Source: an uncultured Luteitalea sp.
GTDB lineage: Bacteria; Acidobacteriota; Vicinamibacteria; Vicinamibacterales; Vicinamibacteraceae
DNA length: 64,000 bases
Assembly (NCBI GenBank): GCA_934541105.1
Contig: CAKTDA010000002.1
Location: forward strand, 248,001 to 312,000
Direction of reading: 5' to 3'
Made by a program: the position numbers and the translations under genes. The notes beneath the pieces are model-generated. The model saw only the letters and a list, made by a program, of their open reading frames with translations. It was not told the origin of the DNA and searched no databases. Shown piece by piece: positions 16,762 to 24,339 of the stretch; within the stretch, counting starts at the first letter, position 1; every line of letters begins with the position of its first letter.

Positions 16762-18473
16762 CCACTCGGGTTCGACGGACGGCCCTCGCGCTGGCACTTG
16801 CCGGCGTGATCGGTGGAGGTGTATCGACCATGGCGCAGGACCGCCTCTCGGGCCGCGCATTCGCCACGCGTTCCGAGGTCCTCGCCCGTCACGCGATGGC
16901 AGCCACGAGCCATCCCCTCGCCACGCAGGCCGCCCTGCAGGTGCTCCGCGACGGCGGCACGGCCGTGGATGCCGCAATTGCCGCCAACGCCGTGCTGGGG
17001 CTTGCCGATCCCGGCAACAGCGGCATCGGAGGCGACCTCTTCGCGCTGGTCTGGGACGCGAAGACACGCCGCCTCCACGGGCTCAACGCCAGCGGCCGAT
17101 CGCCGCGAGGCCTGACGCTCGAGGAGTTCACGCGACGCGGGCTGACGCAGATTCCCGCCACCGGGCCGCTCGGGGTGAGCGTGCCGGGGTGCGTGGACGG
17201 GTGGTTCATGCTGCACGGCCGCTTCGGCCGCCTGCCGATGGCGCGCCTCCTCGAGCCGACGATTGCCTACGCGCGCGAGGGCATCCCGGTCGCGGCCGAC
17301 GCCTCGGACGACCCGACGCTCCGCCTTGCGCAGCGCCTGCCGCTGACGCCGCCGGGGAGCTTCGCCAACCTCCGGGCGCTCTACATGCCGGGCGGTGCGT
17401 TCCCGACGAAGGGCGAGCTGTTCCGTAACCCGGCGCTTGCCGATACGCTCGCGCTCATCGCCGGCGACGGCCGGGACGCCTTCTACAAGGGGTCGATCGC
17501 CGCGCGGATTGCCGCGCACATCAAGGCCCAGGGCGGCTTCCTCTCGGCCGAGGACTTCGCGGCGCACACGTCGGACTGGGTCGCCCCCGTGAGCACGACG
17601 TACCGCGGCTATCGCGTCTGGGAGCTGCCGCCCAACACGCAGGGCGTCGCCGCGCTGCACATGCTGAACATCCTCGAAGGCGTGGACTTCTCGGACGTCG
17701 CGTTCGGCAGCGCCGACCACATCCACTGGATCACCGAGGCAAAGAAGCTCGCCTTCGAGGACCTCGCCACCGCCTATGCGGACCCCGCGGCCTTCACCGC
17801 ACCCGTCGATCGGATGCTGTCGAAGGCCTACGCCGCCGAGCGCCGCGCGCTCGTCCGGCCCGATCGCGCGGGCGTCTACACGTCAGGCCTGCCTGCCGAC
17901 AGCCACACCGTGTACCTGGCCACGGCAGACGCCGAGGGCAACATGGTGTCGCTCATCCAGAGCAACTCGCTGTCGTTCGGGTCGCTGGAGGTCGCCGAGG
18001 GGCTCGGCTTCGCGCTGCACAACCGCGGCATGTGGTTCGAGCTGAAGCCGGGCCACCCGAACAGCTACGCGCCGGGCAAGCGCCCGTTCCACACGATCAT
18101 CCCGGCCTTCGTGACCAGGGACGACGAGCCCTTCATGGCGTTCGGGGTGATGGGCGGAGACATGCAGCCGCAGGGGCACGTGCAGGTCCTAATGAACATC
18201 ATCGACTTCGGGATGGACCTGCAGGAAGCCGGCGACGCACCCCGGATGTACCACGCCGGGTCGTTCCCGCGCGCGGGGCACGTCGGCACCGTGGGTGAAC
18301 TGAGTCTCGAGAACGGCTTCCCGATGGAGACGGTGCGCGAACTGATGCGCCGCGGCCACAAGGTCACGCACGCGCTCGGACTGTTCGGCGGCTACCAGGC
18401 CATCATGCGCAAGGACGGCGTCTACTACGGCGCGTCGGAGAGCCGCAAGGACGGACAGGCCGCGGGGTATTGA
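16758..18473 (+). CDS. Gamma-glutamyltransferase family protein, exported
   Basis: About 571 residues with a signal peptide (ending VSTMAQ). N-terminal nucleophile hydrolase: residues ~45-150 show ATSHPLATQAALQVLRDGGTAVDAAIAANAVLGLADPGNSGIGGDLF, the typical start. The self-cleavage and nucleophile Thr is T384 in DSHTVYLATADAEGNMVSL, where the common Thr-Thr-His is Thr-Val-Tyr, as in the YwrD-like subgroup. The glycine-rich end GGDMQPQGHVQVLMNIIDFGMDLQEAGDAPR is also diagnostic. It hydrolyses or transfers gamma-glutamyl groups from glutathione-like compounds in the periplasm. It overlaps the YfiT-like gene by 4 bases, so translation is coupled. Followed by a bidirectional hairpin. Confidence 0.93.
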   Translation: MTTRVRRTALALALAGVIGGGVSTMAQDRLSGRAFATRSEVLARHAMAATSHPLATQAALQVLRDGGTAVDAAIAANAVLGLADPGNSGIGGDLFALVWDAKTRRLHGLNASGRSPRGLTLEEFTRRGLTQIPATGPLGVSVPGCVDGWFMLHGRFGRLPMARLLEPTIAYAREGIPVAADASDDPTLRLAQRLPLTPPGSFANLRALYMPGGAFPTKGELFRNPALADTLALIAGDGRDAFYKGSIAARIAAHIKAQGGFLSAEDFAAHTSDWVAPVSTTYRGYRVWELPPNTQGVAALHMLNILEGVDFSDVAFGSADHIHWITEAKKLAFEDLATAYADPAAFTAPVDRMLSKAYAAERRALVRPDRAGVYTSGLPADSHTVYLATADAEGNMVSLIQSNSLSFGSLEVAEGLGFALHNRGMWFELKPGHPNSYAPGKRPFHTIIPAFVTRDDEPFMAFGVMGGDMQPQGHVQVLMNIIDFGMDLQEAGDAPRMYHAGSFPRAGHVGTVGELSLENGFPMETVRELMRRGHKVTHALGLFGGYQAIMRKDGVYYGASESRKDGQAAGY

Positions 18474-18485
18474 GCGGGTCGGGAA

Positions 18486-18512
18486 CAGGGCGCGCCCGGG
18501 GAGCGCGCCCTG
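18486..18512. terminator. Bidirectional hairpin between convergent ggt-like and osmC-like genes
   Basis: Perfect 10-bp stem CAGGGCGCGC / GCGCGCCCTG with loop CCGGGGA, centred in the 44-base gap between two convergent stops. No T-run follows on either side, so it may be a Rho-assisted end or RNA stability element. Confidence 0.55.
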
Positions 18513-18517
18513 CCACG

Positions 18518-18946
18518 TCAGGCGTTGACGAGCTTGGCGTCGAGGGTGATCTCGACGGCGCTGAGCGCGCGGCTCACCGGGCAGCCCTTCTTGGCGGCTT
18601 CGGCGTGCTCGAGGAAGGTGGCCTGGTCGATGCCGGGCACGACGCCTTCGGTGACGAGGTCGATCTTCGTGATCGTGAAGCCGTCGCCCACCTTCTCGAG
18701 GTGGACCTTGGCCTCGCTCGAGACGCGCGTGGGCGTGTGGCCGGCCTTGCTGAGGATCAGCGAGAACGCCATCGAGAAGCAGCCGGCGTGCGCTGCCGCG
18801 ATGAGTTCCTCGGGGTTGGTGCCCGTGCCGTTCTCGAACCGCGACGCGAACGAGTACTGCCCCTCGAAGGCGCCGCTGCCGAGCGCGACCGTACCGTTGC
18901 CGTCCTTGAGCGAGCCGTTCCACTGCGCCTTCGACGTCCGAATCAT
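18518..18946 (-). CDS. OsmC family peroxiredoxin
   Basis: 142 residues; thiol peroxidase of the OsmC/Ohr superfamily that reduces organic hydroperoxides. The sequence (SKAQWNGSLKDGNGTVALGSG, FENGTGTNPEELIAAAHAGCFSMAFS, KKGCPVSRALSAVEITLDAKL) contains the two conserved catalytic cysteines in HAGCFSM and GCPVSRAL and the Glu of NPEELI. The pattern is OsmC rather than Ohr. Cytoplasmic. The ATG at 18946 has an AGAGGA ribosome site 6 bases upstream. It lies downstream of malQ on the same strand, separated by a 45-base gap that holds a GC hairpin. Confidence 0.95.
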   Translation of the reverse strand: MIRTSKAQWNGSLKDGNGTVALGSGAFEGQYSFASRFENGTGTNPEELIAAAHAGCFSMAFSLILSKAGHTPTRVSSEAKVHLEKVGDGFTITKIDLVTEGVVPGIDQATFLEHAEAAKKGCPVSRALSAVEITLDAKLVNA

Positions 18947-18967
18947 CTTTCGTCCTCTCGTGACTTG

Positions 18968-18986
18968 CGCGCGCGTCGTGCGCGCG
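18968..18986 (-). terminator. GC hairpin between malQ and the OsmC gene
   Basis: CGCGCGC / GCGCGCG stem (7 bp) with a 5-base loop, 6 bases beyond the malQ stop. No T-run; it could weaken read-through into the OsmC gene. Confidence 0.35.
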
Positions 18987-18991
18987 GATGC

Positions 18992-20569
18992 CTACAGCCT
19001 ACCGCTTTCGAGGGCAAGCCCGCGCATGGCACCCGCCCGTTCTCGCGCCGCCTCGTCGTCCATCAGGCGATCGACGGGAATCGGGCTGACCCAGCTCCAG
19101 TTGTCCGGCCCGACGGTCGCCGGCACGTTGATGCGGCCGCGCCAGCCGAAGACGTCCTGCATGGGCACGATCACGAGGTCCGATCCGGCATGGACGAGCG
19201 CCGCGAGCAGCGCGTCGCGCACCCGATCGTCGAAGCCCTGATCGGCCGACAGCCCGGCCTCGCACAGGCGCGGAATCCGCAGCACGGCGGCACGCTCGTC
19301 GATGCCGGCCGTGTCCCACCAGTCGGCGAGCATGTCGGTGTCGTGCGTCCCGGTCGTGGCAAGCGACACCGACGGATACTGCGCCGGGTCGTGGAACGGC
19401 TGCCCGTGCGCATGCCAGTCGCGCTCCCAGCGCAGCACGCGGTAGCCGGGCAGGCCGATCGCCTGCAGCGAGGCCCTCACGAAGTCGGGGATGGTGCCGA
19501 GGTCCTCGGCAATCAGCGCGGCGCCCGCGCTCGCGAACGCGGCAATCGTCGCCTCGCCGAGCCGCTGCTGCTCGTCCTGCTCGCCGGGCACGAAGTACGG
19601 CGTGCCGCCATCGACAGGCCGCCAGTACGTGCGGTAGAAGCCGACGAGGTGGTCGATGCGGAAGCCGTCGAACATCGCCGCCATGCGGCGCGCGCGCGCC
19701 CGCAGCCAGCCGAAGTCGTCCGCGCGCATGACGTCCCAGCGATACACCGGCAGGCCCCAGTCCTGCCCGGTGTCCGAGAAGGCGTCCGGCGGCGTGCCGA
19801 CCGTCGCCTCTCGTGAGAAGAGCCCCTGGTGCGCCCACACGTCGGCACTGTCGCTCGACACCATGAACGGCAGGTCGCCGACGAGCGCGATGCCATCGAG
19901 GTCGCGCCGGGCCTGCTCCCACTGCCGCTGCGCGACCCACTGCTGCCAGCAGATCTCGAGCACCGCACGCGCATGCTCGCGCCTTGCCGCCGCGAGCGCC
20001 GACGCGTCGCGCCCCGCGAGCCCGTCGGGCCACTCCCACCAGGGCCTGGCGTCGTGGTGGTCGTGCAGCACGCGGAAGATCGCGTAGTCATCGAGCCACC
20101 AGCCCTCGTCGGCGATGTACTGCTTCAATTCATCGGCGCGCGGCGTGTCGCGCGCCCACTCCGCGTCGTGGAACCAGTCGAACGCACGCCTGAGGACGGC
20201 GTCCTTCACCGCCCGCGCCTGCGCGTACGGCACGCCCGGCATCGCATTCAGCCGCGCCTGCCGCTCGCGATCCCCGGCCTCGAACGCCGCGTCGCCGAGC
20301 GCCGCGACCTCCGGCAGGTCGTCGAGGGCCACGTACAGCGGCTCGATGGCCATGGCACTCAGCGCCGAATACGGCGAGGTCTGTCCGGTCGCCATGTCGT
20401 TGACCGGCAGCACCTGCAGCAGGGAGAACCCCGATGCGCGCAGCCACGGCGCGAGACGCCGCAGGTCGCCGATGTCGCCGACACCCCAGCTGCGCGTGGA
20501 GCGGGCCGAGAACAGTGGCAGCAGCAGTCCGGCGCGACGGCCGAGCGATGCGTAAGACGTGCCTGTCAT
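18992..20569 (-). CDS. malQ: 4-alpha-glucanotransferase (amylomaltase, GH77)
   Basis: About 525 residues. Transfers maltosyl and longer glucan units between alpha-1,4-glucans, in glycogen or maltodextrin metabolism, in the cytoplasm. GH77 motifs: LQVLPVNDMATGQTSPYSALSAMAIEPLY, the nucleophile region FDGFRIDHLVGFYR, the acid/base region LIAEDLGTIPDFVRASL, TTGTHDTDMLADWW, and NVPATVGPDNWSW. All are intact. The ATG at 20569 overlaps the stop of the upstream aminotransferase gene (ATGA); an in-frame start 9 codons earlier is less likely. The preceding aminotransferase gene gives no metabolic hint, so the coupling may only reflect compact gene packing. Confidence 0.95.
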   Translation of the reverse strand: MTGTSYASLGRRAGLLLPLFSARSTRSWGVGDIGDLRRLAPWLRASGFSLLQVLPVNDMATGQTSPYSALSAMAIEPLYVALDDLPEVAALGDAAFEAGDRERQARLNAMPGVPYAQARAVKDAVLRRAFDWFHDAEWARDTPRADELKQYIADEGWWLDDYAIFRVLHDHHDARPWWEWPDGLAGRDASALAAARREHARAVLEICWQQWVAQRQWEQARRDLDGIALVGDLPFMVSSDSADVWAHQGLFSREATVGTPPDAFSDTGQDWGLPVYRWDVMRADDFGWLRARARRMAAMFDGFRIDHLVGFYRTYWRPVDGGTPYFVPGEQDEQQRLGEATIAAFASAGAALIAEDLGTIPDFVRASLQAIGLPGYRVLRWERDWHAHGQPFHDPAQYPSVSLATTGTHDTDMLADWWDTAGIDERAAVLRIPRLCEAGLSADQGFDDRVRDALLAALVHAGSDLVIVPMQDVFGWRGRINVPATVGPDNWSWVSPIPVDRLMDDEAARERAGAMRGLALESGRL

Positions 20570-21747
20570 GTCAGCTGGAGAGCGGGAAGCCTGCACATCA
20601 CGTCGAGTCCCTCCTGCACGTCCCGTTCCGGGGCAAGCAGGCTCAGGACGACGTAGCCGTCGTGCGGCAGGTCGTAGAAGTAGCCGGGATGGACGATCAC
20701 GTCCCGTTCGAGGAGGGCAAGGGCCACGTCGTCAGGGCCGCCGACGCAGGGCACGCGCAGCACCACGCTCCACCCGCCGTCCGGACTGCGGACGTCGATG
20801 GCGCTGCCGGCGACCGCTGCCCGTACCCGTGCGAGGTTGGCTGCAAGCCGCGCCCGTATCTGCTCGCGTACGGGCGCACCATCCCGCAACAGCACCGGGA
20901 GCGCCACCTGCACGGGCGTCGACACCGAGAGGTACGTGTCGGCCACGACCTCGAGGCCGGCCATTGCCGGGACGGCCAGCGGTTCCGGGCCGCGCACGCA
21001 AATCCACCCGAGCTTTGCCTGCGGGAGGCCGACGAGCTTCGACAGGCCGTTGAGACGGAACACGAGGACGCCAGGCGTGGGCGGCAGGGGCACGTAGCCG
21101 GCGGCAGCGGCCCCGGCTCGGTCCCCCAGTGGATACGCCGCAAACACCTCGTCCACGATCAGGGCCAGGCGGTGCCGGCGACACACGTCGGCAATCAGGT
21201 CCCACTCGCGCGGCGAGGGCACGGTGCCCGTCGGATTGTTCGGCGACACGACGACGATGGCGCGGGTGCGGGGGCCGATCGCGGCCTCGAGCTGGCTGGA
21301 GTCCAGCACCCAGGTGCCGATGTCCCTGAAGGTGTAGTGACGCGCATCGACCGCGTCGAGTCGAGCGAGGTGCTCGAACAAGGGGTAGCTTGGAGACGGC
21401 ACCAGGATCTGGTCGCCCGGGTCGCACAGCAGCTTGAAGACGTGCGAATACGCCTCGCTGGTGCATGCCGTGAGCACGAGATCGTCGGCGTCGACCGTCT
21501 CGCCGACGGTCGCGTACCAGCGGGCGATGGCCTCGCGCGCCGCCGGCATGCCGCGCGGGTGCGGGTCGTAGGCCCGGCCCGCATCGTTCGACCAGGCAGC
21601 GGCCAGCGTTTCCGGATATGCCAGCCCTGCCACGGTGGGATTCGAGATCGTGAGGTCCACGAGCCGCCCGGGACGCGCCCGCCGGGCGGCGACGGCTGCC
21701 GCCAGCGGCGTCGGTTCGAGCGAGGCGGGCAGGCGCGACGAGATCAT
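20566..21747 (-). CDS. Class I/II pyridoxal phosphate aminotransferase
   Basis: About 393 residues. Fold-type I aminotransferase of the aspartate/tyrosine/HisC superfamily: LTISNPTVAGLAYP, the VVVSPNNPTGTVPSPREWD loop, the LIVDEVFAAYPL Asp that binds the PLP ring nitrogen, and the PLP Schiff-base lysine in FRLNGLSKLVGLPQAKLGWI. The ATG at 21747 has an excellent ribosome site (GGAGGGA, 5 bases away). The amino donor and substrate are not determinable. The sequence resembles enzymes that act on branched or aromatic substrates more than HisC. Its stop overlaps malQ; it is divergent from the lipoprotein gene with 82 bases between. Confidence 0.9.
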   Translation of the reverse strand: MISSRLPASLEPTPLAAAVAARRARPGRLVDLTISNPTVAGLAYPETLAAAWSNDAGRAYDPHPRGMPAAREAIARWYATVGETVDADDLVLTACTSEAYSHVFKLLCDPGDQILVPSPSYPLFEHLARLDAVDARHYTFRDIGTWVLDSSQLEAAIGPRTRAIVVVSPNNPTGTVPSPREWDLIADVCRRHRLALIVDEVFAAYPLGDRAGAAAAGYVPLPPTPGVLVFRLNGLSKLVGLPQAKLGWICVRGPEPLAVPAMAGLEVVADTYLSVSTPVQVALPVLLRDGAPVREQIRARLAANLARVRAAVAGSAIDVRSPDGGWSVVLRVPCVGGPDDVALALLERDVIVHPGYFYDLPHDGYVVLSLLAPERDVQEGLDVMCRLPALQLT

Positions 21748-21765
21748 CAGGTCCCTCCGGCAGGG

Positions 21766-21771
21766 TACCAT
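21766..21771 (+). promoter_or_regulatory. Possible -10 element (TACCAT) of the lipoprotein gene
   Basis: TACCAT preceded by GGG in the 82-base divergent gap; the identical hexamer precedes the M28 gene at 9668. It would give a leader of about 50 bases that contains the GGGAGAG ribosome site of the gene at 21830. Confidence 0.3.
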
Positions 21772-21829
21772 TCGCGATTCGCGCCGACGCGACAGGCACA
21801 GGCAGGGCCATCGGCCCGGGAGAGTTCGC

Positions 21830-22657
21830 ATGGGTAAGGTGAAGATCGCAGTGCTCGCACTGCTCGCCGCATGGACGGTCGGCTGCATCTCGCTGGACTC
21901 GGTCGTCAAGGTGAAGGCCGACGGCACGGGCACCATCGAACAGACGATGCTGATCAACAGCTCGGCGATGGGCATGATGTCGATGATGGGCGGCCAGGAC
22001 GGCGCCGCCGAGGCAAAGACGAAGCTCGATCCGGCAGCGCTCTTCTCGAAGGAGAAGCTGACGGCCGAGGCGACGAACCTCGGCGAGGGCGTGACGTTCG
22101 TGTCGAGCACGCCGGTGACGCAGGGCGAGATGACGGGCGTGAAGGCGATCTACGCGTTCACCGACTTCAACGCGCTGAAGGTCAGCACGGCGATGCCCGA
22201 TCTCGAGGACGGCGGCACGACGATGAAGGGCAAGGGCCAGCGGCTGCCGATGGTGCTGACGCGCACCGGCGGATCGTCGCTCATCACGCTCGACATGCTG
22301 GCTGCGATGAACAAGCCGTCGGGCGAGGCGCCGACGGCAAAGGCAAAGCCGGAGGGCACGCCCGAGATGCCCAAGGAGATGCTGGCGATGCTGGCGCCGA
22401 TGTTCAAGGACATGCGCGTCGCCATCTCGCTCGAGCCGCAGGGCACCATCCTCCGCACCAATGCCACGCACGTGCAGGGGCAGCGCATCACGCTGTTCGA
22501 CGTGGCCTTCGGCGAGGTGCTCGCCGACCCGGCCGGCCTCGAGAAGATGGAGGCGCTCGGCACCGACCCGTCGCTGCCGCAGATCCGCACGGCGCTGAAG
22601 GGCCTCAAGGGCATCCGGATCAACGACGTCGAGAAGCTCGAGGTCGAGTTCCGCTAG
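21830..22657 (+). CDS. Hypothetical lipoprotein, methionine-rich
   Basis: About 275 residues. The N-terminus MGKVKIAVLALLAAWTVGCIS is a lipoprotein signal with a Cys at residue 19. The body begins LDSVVKVKADGTGTIEQTMLINSSAMGMMSMMGG, a pattern shared by uncharacterised bacterial lipoproteins whose first strand-rich domain reads SVVKVKADGSG. A Met/Pro-rich central linker (EGTPEMPKEMLAMLAPMFKDM) precedes a strand-rich end (LRTNATHVQGQRITLFDVAFGEVLADPAGLEKM). The ATG at 21830 has GGGAGAG upstream. No enzyme motif; the function is unknown, with the location predicted at the outer or inner membrane surface facing the periplasm. Confidence 0.85.
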   Translation: MGKVKIAVLALLAAWTVGCISLDSVVKVKADGTGTIEQTMLINSSAMGMMSMMGGQDGAAEAKTKLDPAALFSKEKLTAEATNLGEGVTFVSSTPVTQGEMTGVKAIYAFTDFNALKVSTAMPDLEDGGTTMKGKGQRLPMVLTRTGGSSLITLDMLAAMNKPSGEAPTAKAKPEGTPEMPKEMLAMLAPMFKDMRVAISLEPQGTILRTNATHVQGQRITLFDVAFGEVLADPAGLEKMEALGTDPSLPQIRTALKGLKGIRINDVEKLEVEFR

Positions 22658-22670
22658 GCGGCTGCCGCCT
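22656..22670. other. Short hairpin between convergent lipoprotein and amidase genes
   Basis: AGGCGG-CTG-CCGCCT, a 6-bp stem spanning the 12-base gap between the convergent stops. It may act as a shared 3' end, although no T-run follows. Confidence 0.35.
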
Positions 22671-24298
22671 CAGGACAGCGGCGCGCCCGGGAGGTACTCC
22701 GGGGCGCGCCGCAACCGCGTCCGCTGCTCGTACGCGTACGCCATCCCTATCAGCAGTCCTTCCGACCACGCCGGCCCGATGAACGAGACGCCGATCGGCA
22801 GGCCGTGCACGAAGCCGGCCGGCACGGTGACGTTCGGGTAGCCGGCAACGGCCGCCGGCCCTGAACTCCCGCCCGTGCCGTAGTCGCCGTTCACGAGGTC
22901 GGTCAGCCAGGCCGGACCGCCGCTCGGCGCCAGGATCGCGTCCACCTTCCTGCCGCGGAACACCCGATCGAGCCCCTCGGTGCGCGCGAGCCGCCGCGCC
23001 TTCGCCCGTGCCGCACGGTACGCCTTCTCCGTGAGCGGGCCCTTCGCCTGCGCCTGCGTGAAGATGTCCTGGCCGAAGTACGGCATCTCCTCCTTCGCGT
23101 GCGCCTCGTTGAACGCCATCACGTCCGCGAGGCTCGTCATCGGCGATGCAGGCCCGAGCCCGGCGAGATACGCATCGATGCCCGCCTTGAACTCGTAGAG
23201 CAGCACCTGGAACTCGGCCTGCCCGAACTGGCCGCGCGTCGGCAGGTCCGCTGGATCGACAATCGTCGCGCCGGCGCCTTCCACGGCCGCGATGGCCTCC
23301 TCCATCAGCGCGTCCACGCGCCGGTCGAACCCGAAGAAGTTGCGCATCACGCCGATGCGGCGGCCCTGCAGGCCGTCCATCCGCAGGTGCTCGCGGTAGT
23401 CCGAGGCGATGCGCGCCGTCCGTGTCGCGGCGTCCCCGGGATCGACTCCGGCGATGGCACCGAGCAGCGCCGCGGCGTCTGCCACCGTGCGCGCCATCGG
23501 CCCGGCGGTGTCCTGCGTGGCCGCGATCGGGATGATCCCGCTGCGGCTCACGAGGCCGACGGTCGGCTTGATGCCGACGACGCCGTTGCGGCTCGCGGGG
23601 CAGATGATCGATCCGTCGGTCTCGGTGCCGACGGCCGCCGCGCAGAGGCTTGCTGCCACGGCGACGCCCGATCCGGTGCTCGACCCGCAGCCGTTGCGGT
23701 CGAGGGCGTACGGGTTGCGCGTGAGCCCCCCGCGGCCGCTCCACCCGCTCGTCGAGTCGTTCGATCGGAAGTTCGCCCACTCGCTCAGGTTCGTCTTGCC
23801 GAGAATCACGGCGCCGGCTTCGCGCAGCCGCGCCACGAGCCATGCGTCACGGGATGGCTTCGCGTCCACGAGCGCCAGCGACCCCGCCGTCGTCTTCATC
23901 CGGTCGGCGGTGTCGATGTTGTCCTTGATCAGCACCGGGATGCCGTGCAGCGGGCCGCGCACGCGACCGGACCTGCGCTCCTCGTCGAGCCTCGCCGCGA
24001 TGTCGAGGGCGTCGGGATTGAGCTCGATGACGCTGTTGATGGCGGGGCCCTGCCTGTCGATGGCGTCGATGCGGCGCAGGTACGCCTGCGTGATCGCGCG
24101 GGCGGTCAGTTCGCCCGACGTCATGGCCTGCTGCAGGTCGGCAATCGGGCGCTCGCGGATCTCCTCGCCGACGTCGAGCACCGCGCGAGACGAGCGTTCC
24201 TGCATCGCGGACGCGGGTGCGGCATCGATCGACGACGAGGTCACGAGGGCCGCGCTGCCGATGGCAGCCTGCTGGAGGAACTGTCGGCGTCGCACCAT
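22670..24298 (-). CDS. Amidase signature (AS) family hydrolase, Tat-exported
   Basis: About 542 residues. The N-terminus MVRRRQFLQQAAIGSAALVTSSSIDAAPASA has a twin-arginine motif (RRRQFLQ), so it is exported folded to the periplasm. Amidase signature catalytic triad: Lys in PVLIKDNIDTADRMKTTAGS, cis-Ser in NGCGSSTGSGVAVAAS, and the nucleophile Ser in TETDGSIICPASRNGVVGIKPTVG. It hydrolyses amides (peptide amides, aryl amides or similar) with unknown specificity; GatA is excluded by the export signal and the absence of GatB/C. The ATG at 24298 has no Shine-Dalgarno; a minus-strand TAACAT hexamer ends 7 bases before it, indicating a leaderless transcript. Confidence 0.93.
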   Translation of the reverse strand: MVRRRQFLQQAAIGSAALVTSSSIDAAPASAMQERSSRAVLDVGEEIRERPIADLQQAMTSGELTARAITQAYLRRIDAIDRQGPAINSVIELNPDALDIAARLDEERRSGRVRGPLHGIPVLIKDNIDTADRMKTTAGSLALVDAKPSRDAWLVARLREAGAVILGKTNLSEWANFRSNDSTSGWSGRGGLTRNPYALDRNGCGSSTGSGVAVAASLCAAAVGTETDGSIICPASRNGVVGIKPTVGLVSRSGIIPIAATQDTAGPMARTVADAAALLGAIAGVDPGDAATRTARIASDYREHLRMDGLQGRRIGVMRNFFGFDRRVDALMEEAIAAVEGAGATIVDPADLPTRGQFGQAEFQVLLYEFKAGIDAYLAGLGPASPMTSLADVMAFNEAHAKEEMPYFGQDIFTQAQAKGPLTEKAYRAARAKARRLARTEGLDRVFRGRKVDAILAPSGGPAWLTDLVNGDYGTGGSSGPAAVAGYPNVTVPAGFVHGLPIGVSFIGPAWSEGLLIGMAYAYEQRTRLRRAPEYLPGAPLS

Positions 24299-24305
24299 CG
24301 GCCGG

Positions 24306-24315
24306 ATGTTACAAT
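24306..24315. promoter_or_regulatory. Overlapping divergent -10 elements
   Basis: Plus strand: TG-T-TACAAT (extended -10, hexamer 24310-24315) serves the metalloprotease gene. Minus strand: TAACAT (24311-24306) serves the amidase gene. The two hexamers share two bases, so RNA polymerase could occupy only one at a time, linking expression of the two genes. Confidence 0.45.
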
Positions 24316-24339
24316 CGCGCCCCTCCGGAGGCCAGTTCA

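Noticed and set aside
18470..19816. A 448-codon plus-strand frame opposite OsmC and MalQ
   Set aside because: Shadow in very GC-rich DNA; both minus-strand proteins have complete catalytic motifs.
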